A stretch of 33,170 bases of DNA from JBAYHA01 sp964605975. GTDB lineage: Bacteria; Patescibacteriota; Patescibacteriia; UBA11705; JABHMO01. The stretch covers positions 1 through 33,170 of the forward strand of contig CAZSER010000003.1 of the NCBI GenBank assembly GCA_964605975.1, in the 5' to 3' direction. A program made the translations under genes and the position numbers. The notes beneath the pieces are model-generated. The model searched no databases and had not been told where the DNA came from. It saw only the letters and a list, made by a program, of their open reading frames with translations. Positions 7,683 to 16,843 of the stretch are shown here, in pieces; within the stretch, counting starts at the first letter, position 1, and every line of letters starts with the position of its first letter.

Positions 7683-10631
7683 TTATATTTTTTTATGCTC
7701 ACAAATGTTTCTATAATCACAATATTTACAACTAAACCCGTTTGGTTTAGGGCTAAAATCTCCTTCTTTAATTTTTTTGACTGTTGTTAAAAAGGTTTCT
7801 TTTAATTCTTCTTTTTCTTTATTCTTTCCCAAAAAAGAACATTTACTCCCATCCTCCAGATATTCATAACTTAACTTGCTTAGTGGTAAATTTAAAAACT
7901 CCTCTCCAATAATTTGATAAAACAGCAGTTGTTGTTTGTCTGATTTTTCTAATTTATCTTTTGGAGTTCCCGTTTTATAATCAATTATCTCATAACTACC
8001 ATCAGCCAACTTATCAATGCGATCGATTCTACCCGTAAAAATCGCCTCTCCTATTTTGAAATTAAAACTCTGCTCCAAATATTGCACCGTCGGATTGTTC
8101 TTCTGGAATTGATAAAAAAAGTTGTGTAAAATGGTTTTCCCTTTTAGATAATACTCCTCTTTCATTTTTTGGTTTTTATACCAATCATCAAGAAAACCGT
8201 CCTCATATAACTCTAACAATCTGGTTATCCCCGGCTTTTCCTTTTTTTCACTAAACAACGCCTTTTGTTTTTCTAAATCTTCCGCATAATACTCTTCTAA
8301 AAACTTTTGCAAAACATTGTGAATTGTAGTTCCAAAAGAAAACTGCGGGGAACCGAAAGTTGGAATTTTTAAAATATTACTAAACTTATATTGCAACGGA
8401 CATTTCTGATAAGTTGATATTTGAGAAAAACTAAACCTCTTAGGAGGATCATAATGTGGCATAAAATTATCTTCTTTTTGACGAACAACTTGCCAAGAAT
8501 ATCTATTTCCCTTCGGTAAACTTTCTCCCTTTGGGAGAATTTTTAACTCAACAAAAAATCTAGATGGTTTTTTGTCCTTTTCCCCACCATAATTCAAAGC
8601 AAAAGAAAGAAACAGCCCCCGTCGTGCTCTAGTCATTGCCACATAAAAAAGCCTCCGCTCTTCTTGTAAATGGCTTTGCTCTGCTGAAAGTGGATATTTA
8701 GTCAAACTTTTGGGAATAGCAATAGACTCGTTCCTATTTTTGGAAGGAAACCTTTGGTCCGCCAAATTAGCAATAAAAACATAATCAAACTCTAATCCCT
8801 TAGATTGATGCACGGAAGATATTTTGACTAATTCTGGCCCATCATTTGGATCTGGCTCTATTTTTCCTAAATCGCCTAAATCTAATTCAAACTCAATTAA
8901 CTCCAAAAAATCTTTAATTCTACTATTTTGTTGTTGAGATTCTAAACTTTTTATTTTTTCATAAAAAAGATTCAAATCTTTCAAATCTTTTTGCTTTTGA
9001 GCTTCCTTTTGACTATTAAGTTGTTTCAAATATCCAGTATCATGCAAAAAACTCAAAAAAATCTCGGAGCTCTTCTTGCTTGTCGTCAATTTAGTATGTT
9101 TAGAAATATTTTCTAAAATTCTCCGACAGGACTCTCTTACTCTTTGCTCAAAATCAAAGGAATGAACAATTTTATTGATCATCTCAAAAATAGATACCGC
9201 CTTTTTCTTTGATAAATGAACAATCTTGATAATATCTAATGCTTCCAACCCAAAACAAGGGAAATTCAAAACACGATACATTGCGGAACTCTCATGATAG
9301 TTATCCAATAATTTAAAATAGCTCAAGAGATCCAAAACAACTGGTCGATTATACAAACCTTGTTGAGAAACAAACTGATAAGGAATCCCTTGCTTTTCTA
9401 ACTCTTCAATAAAAGGGTCTGCTTGATTATTAGCTCTAATCAAAATAGCAAAATCAGACCAACTGGCAGAAGACTGTTCTCTTATTTCCTTGATTTTTTC
9501 AACAACTCCTAGCGCTTCATGTTGAGCATTTTCATAATAGTTACAAGCAATTATCCCCTTTTCCTCCCGATCTGCTTTTAGCTTTTTATCAACACCTAAA
9601 AGAGCTTCCAATCTATCTGGGTTATTCTGAACAATAAAGTTATACGACAAATCTAAAATTTCTTGACTACTTCGATAGTTTTTCGTTAAAACAACTTCCT
9701 TGGCTTTGGGATAGTCCGTCTTAAACTGCATTATATTACTTACCGAAGCGCCTCTAAACTTATAAATAGACTGGTCATCATCACCCACAACGGTTAAATT
9801 ATTCTCTGGCGCAGAAAGCAACTTAACTAATTCATACTGAATAAAGTTTGTGTCCTGAAACTCATCCACCAGAATATATTTGAACTGTTGTTGATATTTT
9901 ACCAATATTTGTGGTCTTTTCTTGAACAACTCAACCGTCTTTGCCAAAAGATCAGAAAAATCACAAACATCATTATCTGCCAAGATCTGTTCATAAACAA
10001 AAAAGGCGTCTGCTAACTCTTTTATCCTTACAAACTCAATCTCTCTAATTTTTTCCAGTCCTTCCTTTTTTAATCTTTTGGAATCAATGTCATTAAGAAA
10101 ATCAAACTCTTTGTCGTTCAATAATTTATTAGCATAATCTAAATAGTTCGCTGGGGAAATTCCCTCGTCCTTACACCGAGAAAAATGCTTTAATAAATCT
10201 CCAATAAATTTTGTTGGATTACCAGCACAGTGATAATAATCCAAATTAAATTTATGCCAATTTTTACGAACCAACAAACTAACTCCCAACTCATCCAAAA
10301 GTTTAAAACTGGTGGACATACCAATATCCAAAGCATGTTTTCTCAGAATCTTCTCACAAAAGGCGTGATAAGTTGAAATCCATAAATCAACATACCCATA
10401 GGGCAACAATAAATCTAGTCGCTCAACCATTTCGTTGGCCGCTTTTTGCGAAAAAGTAAGCGCCAAGATTTGATCTACATTAATCCCCTTTTCTAATATA
10501 AGCCAAGCAATTCTAGAGGTCACAACTTTTGTTTTTCCGGTCCCGGCCCCAGCAACAATCAATAATGGCCCTTTTTCATACAAAACGGCTTCCTGTTGTT
10601 CTTTATTCAAATTTACTTGTTTTTCATTCAT
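7683..10631 (-). CDS. UvrD/AddA-type helicase fused to a PD-(D/E)xK nuclease
   Basis: A 982-residue superfamily 1A DNA helicase. Motifs in order are Walker A AGAGTGKT (27-34), Walker B VDEFQDTN, motif III GDDDQSIYKFRGA, motif IV KNYRSSQEIL, motif V HQSKGLEFDYVFI and motif VI FYVAMTRARRGL. The last 250 residues are a RecB-type nuclease: GTTIHNVLQ, GRIDRID and EIIDYKTG supply the catalytic His, Asp, Glu and Lys. One cysteine near 745 (YQKCPLQYK) and C968, C971 and C977 at the end match the four-Cys iron-sulfur cluster of AddB/Cas4-like nucleases. It probably processes DNA ends or restarts stalled forks. The split AddAB or RecBCD systems are not seen here. It is the first gene of the run ending with PBP2. 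Confidence 0.92.
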   Translation of the reverse strand: MNEKQVNLNKEQQEAVLYEKGPLLIVAGAGTGKTKVVTSRIAWLILEKGINVDQILALTFSQKAANEMVERLDLLLPYGYVDLWISTYHAFCEKILRKHALDIGMSTSFKLLDELGVSLLVRKNWHKFNLDYYHCAGNPTKFIGDLLKHFSRCKDEGISPANYLDYANKLLNDKEFDFLNDIDSKRLKKEGLEKIREIEFVRIKELADAFFVYEQILADNDVCDFSDLLAKTVELFKKRPQILVKYQQQFKYILVDEFQDTNFIQYELVKLLSAPENNLTVVGDDDQSIYKFRGASVSNIMQFKTDYPKAKEVVLTKNYRSSQEILDLSYNFIVQNNPDRLEALLGVDKKLKADREEKGIIACNYYENAQHEALGVVEKIKEIREQSSASWSDFAILIRANNQADPFIEELEKQGIPYQFVSQQGLYNRPVVLDLLSYFKLLDNYHESSAMYRVLNFPCFGLEALDIIKIVHLSKKKAVSIFEMINKIVHSFDFEQRVRESCRRILENISKHTKLTTSKKSSEIFLSFLHDTGYLKQLNSQKEAQKQKDLKDLNLFYEKIKSLESQQQNSRIKDFLELIEFELDLGDLGKIEPDPNDGPELVKISSVHQSKGLEFDYVFIANLADQRFPSKNRNESIAIPKSLTKYPLSAEQSHLQEERRLFYVAMTRARRGLFLSFALNYGGEKDKKPSRFFVELKILPKGESLPKGNRYSWQVVRQKEDNFMPHYDPPKRFSFSQISTYQKCPLQYKFSNILKIPTFGSPQFSFGTTIHNVLQKFLEEYYAEDLEKQKALFSEKKEKPGITRLLELYEDGFLDDWYKNQKMKEEYYLKGKTILHNFFYQFQKNNPTVQYLEQSFNFKIGEAIFTGRIDRIDKLADGSYEIIDYKTGTPKDKLEKSDKQQLLFYQIIGEEFLNLPLSKLSYEYLEDGSKCSFLGKNKEKEELKETFLTTVKKIKEGDFSPKPNGFSCKYCDYRNICEHKKI

Positions 10632-10654
10632 AAAATTTGTTTTTAACTAACTCC

Positions 10655-10683
10655 ATTTTAGCAAATTAAAAAGCTTTTACCAA
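10655..10683 (-). promoter_or_regulatory. Promoter of the helicase-proS-mre operon
   Basis: On the minus strand, TTGGTA (10678-10683), a 17-bp spacer and TAAAAT (10655-10660), with a TG one base before the -10 box. It lies between the cvpA terminator and the helicase start codon. It is the only clear promoter I see for the genes from 10631 to 1173. Confidence 0.55.
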
Positions 10684-10697
10684 GACCAAAATTTAGC

Positions 10698-10728
10698 CAA
10701 AAAAAACCGGCTAAACTACCGGTTGCAA
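10698..10728 (-). terminator. Intrinsic terminator after the cvpA-like gene
   Basis: AACCGG (10705-10710) pairs with CCGGTT (10719-10724) around an 8-nt loop. On the minus strand it is followed by eight T (plus-strand A run at 10699-10706). It begins 12 bp after the stop of the CvpA-like gene. Confidence 0.85.
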
Positions 10729-10739
10729 AAAACTGTTAA

Positions 10740-11234
10740 TTAAAAATATTTACCTAAATTAAGAAAAGACAACAGGTCTTTTTTGATAAAAATACCAAAA
10801 TCAACCAACCGATAACCAATCATTGAGCTGTTAATTTGTGTAAACAGCCAATCATTAAAAGGAAATTGGGTAAAGAAAGTTAATAACACAATGGCGATAA
10901 CAACCGCTTTAATAAAACCAATAAAAAATCCAAGCAATTTATCAATAGAAGAAATAAAGGGTAAAACAGTTATTAACTGAAAAACCTTTCCCAACAACCA
11001 AAAACACAAAGAAATTAATTTTGCGCTTAAACTAAAAATAAACAAAAAAGAAATGATGTTCACCGTATTTGAACTTCCCCAATAATTAGACAAAGTTGGA
11101 TAAAATCTAAAAGCCAAAATAAAACCAAAAATAACCGAAACAACAGAGCCCAAAGACAACAAAAAACCGCGTCGCATCCCCAAAAGAGCCAACCCCAAAA
11201 TAAAAATAATAATAATATAATCAATAAGTAACAT
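10740..11234 (-). CDS. CvpA-family membrane protein
   Basis: A 164-residue integral membrane protein with the CvpA-family pattern: an early LIDYIIIIFILGLALLGMRRGF, where a hydrophobic helix is followed by a G-x-R-R-G turn, and then three more spans. CvpA homologues are linked to colicin V production and envelope function, but their biochemical role is not settled. The longest frame begins at 11285, but a TATAAT box lies at 11244-11249, inside that extension. The ATG at 11234, about 9 nt after the box, is therefore the likely start and the mRNA should be nearly leaderless. The gene is a single-gene unit with its own terminator. Confidence 0.8.
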   Translation of the reverse strand: MLLIDYIIIIFILGLALLGMRRGFLLSLGSVVSVIFGFILAFRFYPTLSNYWGSSNTVNIISFLFIFSLSAKLISLCFWLLGKVFQLITVLPFISSIDKLLGFFIGFIKAVVIAIVLLTFFTQFPFNDWLFTQINSSMIGYRLVDFGIFIKKDLLSFLNLGKYF

Positions 11235-11243
11235 ATTTTTTTT

Positions 11244-11252
11244 ATTATACCA
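11244..11252 (-). promoter_or_regulatory. Extended -10 promoter of the cvpA-like gene
   Basis: TGGTATAAT on the minus strand is an extended -10 element with a perfect TATAAT. I see no good -35 box. The start codon at 11234 is only 9 nt further on, so the transcript would carry almost no leader. Confidence 0.55.
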
Positions 11253-11331
11253 TAAATAAAAAAAATTACGCACTTTAAAAACCAATTATTGTGTAAAACT
11301 ATAAACAGTTTCTAAAAATGGTTCATAGAAC

Positions 11332-11361
11332 AAAAAACAGACTACTCTGTCTGTTTTTTTT
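11332..11361 (-). terminator. Intrinsic terminator of the ATP synthase operon
   Basis: AAAAAACAGAC (11332-11342) and GTCTGTTTTTT (11349-11359) pair perfectly around the 6-nt loop TACTCT. On the minus strand the stem ends in a T-run. It begins 5 bp after the atpC stop. The A/T flanks would allow activity in both directions. Confidence 0.85.
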
Positions 11362-11366
11362 AGTTT

Positions 11367-11801
11367 CTATATCTTAGTGTTTTTTTCAATTCTCCCCCTA
11401 AACTTTCTTCCCACCCGAATACGCGCCATCTCTTTTTCAATTTGCGCTGACAAAGAAGCAAACTCACGACTATCAACACTCTTCTTTTCTCTTAGTTCGG
11501 AAGCTCGTTTCATCGCTTCTTCTGCTCGTGTTAAATCAATTTCCTCACTTCTCTCGGCACTATCCGCCAAAACAACCACCTTGCTAGTCAAAACTTCAAT
11601 AAAACCTCCCGAAACGGACATGACGATCTCCTCCTCCCCTTTTTTAACAACAATCTCTCCCGATTTCAAAACGGAAATCAACGGAAGATGACTTGGTAAA
11701 ACGGTAATTTCGCCAGTAGTTGTTGGTAAAGTTATTGAATCAACTTCATCTTTAAAAACAACTTTTTCTGGTGTAGCAATTTTAAAATTTATTTTTTCCA
11801 T
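11367..11801 (-). CDS. atpC: F1 ATP synthase subunit epsilon
   Basis: The epsilon subunit of the F1 central stalk, which couples rotation to catalysis and restrains ATP hydrolysis. The 144 residues are close to the usual length. The N-terminal beta-sandwich opens with KINFKIATPEKVVFKDEVDS and contains the family stretch TTTGEITVLPSHLPLISVL. The C-terminal helical hairpin (AEEAMKRASELRE onward) is present, so the regulatory helices are not lost. It is the last gene of the operon, 8 bp after atpD, and is followed at once by a strong terminator. Confidence 0.95.
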   Translation of the reverse strand: MEKINFKIATPEKVVFKDEVDSITLPTTTGEITVLPSHLPLISVLKSGEIVVKKGEEEIVMSVSGGFIEVLTSKVVVLADSAERSEEIDLTRAEEAMKRASELREKKSVDSREFASLSAQIEKEMARIRVGRKFRGRIEKNTKI

Positions 11802-11809
11802 AAATAAAA

Positions 11810-13168
11810 CTAAACTTCATCAATGGCACCCTTCATATAGAAGGCTTGTTCTGTTTTCTCATCATGCTTTCCGTCCAAAATTTCCTGAAAACCTCTAATT
11901 GTTTCTTTTAGTGAAACATATTTACCTGCCATACCAGTGAAAGTTTCCGCCACAAAGAAAGGTTGCGAAAGGAATTTTTGAATTTTACGAGCACGAGAAA
12001 CCAACTTTTTATCCGATTCCGAAAGCTCATCAACCCCCAAAATAGCAATAATATCTTGTAAATCCTTGTATCTTTGTAAAACTCTCTGAACTTCACGAGC
12101 TACTCGATAATGTTCTTCTCCTACAATGTTTGGATCCAAAATAGTTGAAGTTGAATCAAGAGGATCAACAGCAGGATAAATCCCTAACTCTGATAAAGAT
12201 CTGGATAAAACAACCGTTGAATCAAGATGAGCAAATGTTGTCGCCGGAGCTGGATCAGTTAAATCATCGGCAGGGACATAAACGGCTTGAACTGAAGTAA
12301 TAGAACCCTTGGTTGTTGAAGTAATTCGCTCTTGTAGTTTTCCCATTTCAGTTGCCAAAGTCGGTTGATATCCTACAGCCGAAGGCATCCGACCCAATAA
12401 AGCGGAAACTTCTGAACCTGCTTGAGTAAAACGAAAAATATTATCAACAAACAACAAAACATCTTGTCCTTGATCACGAAAATACTCCGCCATAGTCAAA
12501 CCGGTCAAAGCTACTCTGGCACGAGAACCAGGAGGTTCATTCATTTGTCCAAAAACCAAAGCGGTTTTATCAATAACACCCGAATCTTTCATTTCGTAAA
12601 AAAGATCATTTCCTTCACGAGTTCTTTCTCCCACACCAGCAAAAACGGAAGTTCCTCCATGTTCTTGCGCGATATTTCTAATAAGCTCCATAATAACCAC
12701 CGTCTTACCAACACCAGCACCACCAAAAAGACCAACCTTACCACCCTTAACAAAAGGACAAATAAGATCGATTACTTTTATTCCCGTTTCAAAAATTTCA
12801 ATCTTGGATGACTGTTCATGAAATTTCGGCGCATCCCGATGAATCGCATATTTTTGCTTTGTTTTAACTTCTTGTCCACCATCTATTGGTTTTCCCAAAA
12901 CATTAAACATTCTTCCCAAAGTTTCTTTTCCAACAGGAACAGAGATTGGCGCTCCGGTATCAACGACTTCTTGACCTCTTTTTAATCCATCCGTTGCACC
13001 CATGGCAATAGTACGAACCTGTTTATCTCCTAGATGTTGTTCTACTTCCAAAACCAGTTTATTTCCCTCTAATGTAACCTCCAAAGCCTGAAAAAGCTCC
13101 GGCAGTTCATTATCAAATTCCACATCAACAACTGGACCAATAACTTGTTTAATTTTACCTTTATTCAT
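11810..13168 (-). CDS. atpD: F1 ATP synthase catalytic subunit beta
   Basis: The catalytic subunit of F1, 452 residues, a normal length. Walker A GGAGVGKT is at 149-156, followed by the catalytic Glu in GVGERTREGND. Walker B is in VLLFVDNIFRFTQAG, and the DELSE-type lever GVDELSESDK is present. The N-terminal beta-barrel begins with GKIKQVIGPVVDVEF. Everything points to an active enzyme. It lies 40 bp after atpG and 8 bp before atpC. ATG start at 13168, no SD. Confidence 0.98.
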   Translation of the reverse strand: MNKGKIKQVIGPVVDVEFDNELPELFQALEVTLEGNKLVLEVEQHLGDKQVRTIAMGATDGLKRGQEVVDTGAPISVPVGKETLGRMFNVLGKPIDGGQEVKTKQKYAIHRDAPKFHEQSSKIEIFETGIKVIDLICPFVKGGKVGLFGGAGVGKTVVIMELIRNIAQEHGGTSVFAGVGERTREGNDLFYEMKDSGVIDKTALVFGQMNEPPGSRARVALTGLTMAEYFRDQGQDVLLFVDNIFRFTQAGSEVSALLGRMPSAVGYQPTLATEMGKLQERITSTTKGSITSVQAVYVPADDLTDPAPATTFAHLDSTVVLSRSLSELGIYPAVDPLDSTSTILDPNIVGEEHYRVAREVQRVLQRYKDLQDIIAILGVDELSESDKKLVSRARKIQKFLSQPFFVAETFTGMAGKYVSLKETIRGFQEILDGKHDEKTEQAFYMKGAIDEV

Positions 13169-13208
13169 ATTTTTTATAGATTACGAATATTTTATAATAA
13201 AAATTTGA

Positions 13209-14162
13209 TTATTTTTTCAAAGCAGCCGCACCAGAACTTATTTCTGCAATTTCCTGGGTAATTCCTGCCTGTCTAGCTCTATTGTAAGATAGTGTCAAAT
13301 CATCAATCATGTCTTTTGCTGAATCGGTGGCATTACGCATGGCCATCATTCTAGCAGAATGTTCTGACGCCTCACTTTCCAAAACGGCTTGATAAATTTG
13401 CATTTCAATCAACCGTGGCAACATTTGATTTAAAACCTCTTCTGCTCCAGGTTCAAAAAGATATTCGTAACTGTAGTTACCTTTTTTGAGATATTTTTCT
13501 TGTTTCTCTTCAATAAATTCCTTGGTTGTTTCCACACCAGAACTTTTCCCCACAACCCCCAAATAATCATCTTTTTCTGGGATTATTGGCAATAACTGTT
13601 TTACTCGAGGTTCTTGTTTTAAAGAAGAAACATAATCAGTAAAAGCAACAAAAACTTTATCATAATATTTAGCCGTAAAGCGTTCAATAACCAACCGTGA
13701 TAAAGCAGAAATATCTGCAATAGACAAAGTCAAATCTTCTTTTTGGAAGTCCGCAACCACATCAAAAGAAAAGCTCTTAATAACATCTCTAGATTTTGTT
13801 CCAAAAGAAATAACCTCCGTTTCACCAACAATATTTTCATACTTTTTTATAGAGTTTACTGCTTTTTGAGCAACCTGAATGTTAAACCCCCCACAAAGAC
13901 CACGATTTGAACCAATTAAAATAATAGCCACACGATCATTCTTTTTTGCTTTTCTCAAAAGCGGATGTTTTTTGGATTCCGTCCTTTCCGATAAATGTAA
14001 AACGGTCGCCCAAGCTAAATTGGCATAATCTCTAGTCGCCAAAACAGCCGAGACAGCCTTTCTCATTTTGGCGGCCGCCACCATTTCCATTGCTTTTGTT
14101 ATTTTTCTGGTATTGGCAACGGATTTTATTCTTCTTTTGATATCTCTTGTTCCTCCGGACAT
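13209..14162 (-). CDS. atpG: F1 ATP synthase subunit gamma
   Basis: The rotating shaft of F1. The N-terminal helix has the family signature (RDIKRRIKSVANTRKITKAMEMVAAAKM), and the C-terminal helix carries SARMMAMRNATDSAKDMI and ends with a normal coiled-coil tail. At 317 residues it is about 30 longer than the E. coli protein; the extra length is in the middle, around residues 205-245 (the KGNYSYEYLFEPGAEEV region and before). Both shaft helices are intact, so it should function. It lies 8 bp after atpA. Confidence 0.96.
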   Translation of the reverse strand: MSGGTRDIKRRIKSVANTRKITKAMEMVAAAKMRKAVSAVLATRDYANLAWATVLHLSERTESKKHPLLRKAKKNDRVAIILIGSNRGLCGGFNIQVAQKAVNSIKKYENIVGETEVISFGTKSRDVIKSFSFDVVADFQKEDLTLSIADISALSRLVIERFTAKYYDKVFVAFTDYVSSLKQEPRVKQLLPIIPEKDDYLGVVGKSSGVETTKEFIEEKQEKYLKKGNYSYEYLFEPGAEEVLNQMLPRLIEMQIYQAVLESEASEHSARMMAMRNATDSAKDMIDDLTLSYNRARQAGITQEIAEISSGAAALKK

Positions 14163-14170
14163 AAATATTT

Positions 14171-15700
14171 TTATTCTAATTCTATTTTCATCTCTTGAAC
14201 TGTAGATTTATATTCATTAATCAGTCGAACTAAATCCTTTTCTAACTCTTCAGAAATTTCCTCTTTTTCTGCTAAACCCAATAACCACTGTTTACCATTA
14301 ACAGCAAAATATTTATGCAAACCATCTTCAAAATCTTTCATTTTTTCTACTTTAATGTCATCCAAATAACCATTTACTGCCGAATAAATGATCAAAACTT
14401 GATTAACAACATCCATCGGGACATACTGTCCCTGTTTAAGAATTTCCACAATTCTCTTCCCCCGTTCAATCTGCTTTTTGGTCGCATCATCTAAATCTGA
14501 ACCAAATTGGGCAAAGGCAGCCAATTCACGATATTGAGCAACCTCCAATCTTAATTTTCCAGCTACTTTTTTCATCGCTTTAATTTGCGCTTTGGAACCA
14601 ACACGAGAAACGGACAATCCGACATTAACTGCCGGTCTAATTCCTTGATAAAAAAGATCACTTTCCAAATAAATTTGTCCATCCGTAATAGAAATAACAT
14701 TAGTTGGAATGTACGCAGAAATATCACCCGCTTGTGTTTCAATAATTGGTAAAGCAGTTAATGAACCTCCACCATTTTTTTCATCTAATTTGGCCGCTCT
14801 CTCCAACAACCTTGAATGAAGATAGAAAACATCTCCCGGATAAGCTTCTCTCCCTGGTGGACGGCGCAAAAGTAAAGAAATTTCACGATAAGCAACGGCA
14901 TGTTTAGATAAGTCATCATAAATTATTAAAACATCCTTACCTTTGTCCATGAAATATTCACCCATTGCACATCCCGTAAAAGGAGCAATGTAGCTCAAAG
15001 AAGCCGGCATTGAAGCACCGGCGACAACAATAATTGTGTGCTCCATCGCACCTTCTTCTGTTAATTTACCAACTATTTTGGCAATTTTGGATTCTTTTTG
15101 GCCAATTGCCACATAAATACAAATAATATCCTTACCTTTTTGGTTGATAATTGTATCAATAGCAATAGCAGTTTTACCTGTTTGACGATCCCCAATAATC
15201 AACTCTCTTTGTCCGCGACCAATAGGAATAATGGAATCTATTGCCTTAACGCCAGTCTGTAAAGGTTGATGAACTGATTTACGAGTAATTACGCCAGGAG
15301 CAATTTTTTCAACTGGATAGAACTTTTTTTCTTTTATTTCTGCCTTTCCGTCCAACGCCAACCCCAGAGGATTAACTACTCTACCAATTAAATCTTCGCC
15401 AACTGGAACTTGTAAAATTTTTCCTGTACTTTTGACAATATCACCCTCTTTAATTTTGTTATAATCACCCAAAATCATGGCCCCAACCGTTTCTTCTTCC
15501 AAATTTAGAGCCACACCGAAAACGCCATTGCCAAAATCAAGCATTTCTGATGACATGACCTCGCTTAATCCACCAATTTTGGCAATACCATCACCAACTT
15601 CAATAACCTTTCCAATTTTTTCAATAGAAATTTGTTCATCAAAATCGTGAATCTGTTTTTTTATCGACTCGACGACGAAATCTTTTTTGACATTTGACAT
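14171..15700 (-). CDS. atpA: F1 ATP synthase subunit alpha
   Basis: The non-catalytic nucleotide-binding subunit that alternates with beta in the F1 ring. The 509 residues are a normal length. The P-loop GDRQTGKT is at 170-177. The conserved VGLSVSRVGSKAQIKAMK segment holds the arginine that reaches into the catalytic site of beta. VLIIYDDLSKHAVAYREISL is the Walker B area. It lies 18 bp after atpH and 8 bp before atpG. ATG start at 15700, no SD. Confidence 0.98.
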   Translation of the reverse strand: MSNVKKDFVVESIKKQIHDFDEQISIEKIGKVIEVGDGIAKIGGLSEVMSSEMLDFGNGVFGVALNLEEETVGAMILGDYNKIKEGDIVKSTGKILQVPVGEDLIGRVVNPLGLALDGKAEIKEKKFYPVEKIAPGVITRKSVHQPLQTGVKAIDSIIPIGRGQRELIIGDRQTGKTAIAIDTIINQKGKDIICIYVAIGQKESKIAKIVGKLTEEGAMEHTIIVVAGASMPASLSYIAPFTGCAMGEYFMDKGKDVLIIYDDLSKHAVAYREISLLLRRPPGREAYPGDVFYLHSRLLERAAKLDEKNGGGSLTALPIIETQAGDISAYIPTNVISITDGQIYLESDLFYQGIRPAVNVGLSVSRVGSKAQIKAMKKVAGKLRLEVAQYRELAAFAQFGSDLDDATKKQIERGKRIVEILKQGQYVPMDVVNQVLIIYSAVNGYLDDIKVEKMKDFEDGLHKYFAVNGKQWLLGLAEKEEISEELEKDLVRLINEYKSTVQEMKIELE

Positions 15701-15718
15701 ATAATATTTATCAATTTA

Positions 15719-16258
15719 TTATTTTAATTTTTCAATTTTTTCCTTTAATCTCATGATTTTCCCGGCAAGAGAAGAATCAACTACCGAATCTCCTATTCTT
15801 ATTCTTAATCCTCCTAATATCTTTTCATTTAATACATTTCGAAAAACAACTTTGCCCTTTAACTTTTCCATAAATAACTCTTGCAACTCTAACTGTTTTT
15901 TTGCAGGCAAAGGAACTACCGATTCACAAATTATTTCCGTTAGTTCTCTTTTGTGTAAATTGAACTTAGCCGAATCTTCAATAATTTGCGATAACCAATT
16001 CAAACGATTATTTTTCAACAACAAAAAAATAAAGTTATAACTATGTTTGCTGATAAAGTCTTCAAAAACGGCCGTTAAGGCTTTCTGCTTATTACGAAGC
16101 CCCACTTGAGAATCATTTAGATATCGCTGTAATTCAATATTAGTGGAAATTTTTTCTTCCACCTCTTTCAAATCAACCAATAAATTATCAAAGCAGTCAT
16201 TTTCAAGTCCCACCTCTACCAATGATTTAACAAAATGTTTTATTTTGGCAACTCTCAT
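15719..16258 (-). CDS. atpH: F1 ATP synthase subunit delta
   Basis: The peripheral-stalk subunit that joins F1 to the b subunits, 179 residues. The family is weakly conserved; support comes from its place between atpF and atpA, its length, the helical N-terminal domain, and the C-terminal part KILGGLRIRIGDSVVDSSLAGKI, which matches the well-conserved end of delta (GG-x-x-I-x-x-G-x-x-x-x-D-x-S). It starts 3 bp after the atpF stop. Confidence 0.94.
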   Translation of the reverse strand: MRVAKIKHFVKSLVEVGLENDCFDNLLVDLKEVEEKISTNIELQRYLNDSQVGLRNKQKALTAVFEDFISKHSYNFIFLLLKNNRLNWLSQIIEDSAKFNLHKRELTEIICESVVPLPAKKQLELQELFMEKLKGKVVFRNVLNEKILGGLRIRIGDSVVDSSLAGKIMRLKEKIEKLK

Positions 16259-16261
16259 ATA

Positions 16262-16777
16262 TTATTTCTGAAAATCAATAACTTTTAACTCTTCGATTGT
16301 CTTATCAATAAGTTTATGATGTGTTTTTTCATCAATTGTGCTATGCGCAATTTTATTTAATGCCAAACTCACCAAGCCACCCAACTCATCTTTTACCTCT
16401 CGAACCATCAACTCTCTTTCAGCACGAATTTGTTCTTTTGCGGAAGATATGACTTTTTCCACTTCTTTTTGAGTTTTTTCCATTTTTTGAGTTCTCAAAT
16501 CATCACCATCTTTTTCTGCGACGGCAATAATTTTTTGCGCTTCTTTTCTTCCTTTGGCTATTTCCGCTTCTCGTTCATCAGCAATTTCTTTCATTTTTTT
16601 CTCAATAGATTCAGCATCTTGCAAACTTTTTTTAACCCTAATCTCTCTTTCTGCCATTATTTTAGTCAAAGGTCTTAACGCGTAAAAAGTTAAAACAGCA
16701 ATAACAATACTAAAGTTAACCATTTGCGCAATTAACAATTTCCAATCGATGTGAAAAGTTTTTATTAAATCTTCCAT
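16262..16777 (-). CDS. atpF: Fo ATP synthase subunit b
   Basis: The membrane-anchored peripheral stalk of the ATP synthase. The 171 residues consist of a short N-terminal part, one membrane span (about residues 13-31, MVNFSIVIAVLTFYAL) and a long charged helix rich in Lys, Glu and Arg, the dimeric coiled coil that holds F1. The order c-b-delta-alpha is the standard operon order. A hairpin separates it from atpE. There is a single b gene; I see no second b' gene. Confidence 0.95.
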   Translation of the reverse strand: MEDLIKTFHIDWKLLIAQMVNFSIVIAVLTFYALRPLTKIMAEREIRVKKSLQDAESIEKKMKEIADEREAEIAKGRKEAQKIIAVAEKDGDDLRTQKMEKTQKEVEKVISSAKEQIRAERELMVREVKDELGGLVSLALNKIAHSTIDEKTHHKLIDKTIEELKVIDFQK

Positions 16778-16808
16778 ATATTTTTTAAATTTTAATAATT
16801 TCTTTTAT

Positions 16809-16832
16809 CTGTGAGCCTCCAAAGACTCACAG
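16809..16832 (-). promoter_or_regulatory. Intercistronic hairpin between atpE and atpF
   Basis: On the minus strand, CTGTGAG and CTCACAG form a perfect 7-bp stem with the 10-nt loop TCTTTGGAGG. No U-run follows, so it is not a standard terminator. In other atp operons, intercistronic structures help to raise synthesis of the c subunit relative to its neighbours; a similar role, by mRNA protection or partial stop, is an inference here. Note the SD-like GGAGG in the loop. Confidence 0.5.
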
Positions 16833-16843
16833 CGCAAAAAAAA

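Noticed and set aside
11235..11285. N-terminal extension of the CvpA-like gene
   Set aside because: A TATAAT box lies within it, and the family start fits the ATG at 11234.
12422..12811. Plus-strand open frame of 129 codons inside atpD
   Set aside because: It is antisense to the highly conserved F1 beta gene; its Ser/Thr/Asn/Lys-rich product is a shadow of that gene.
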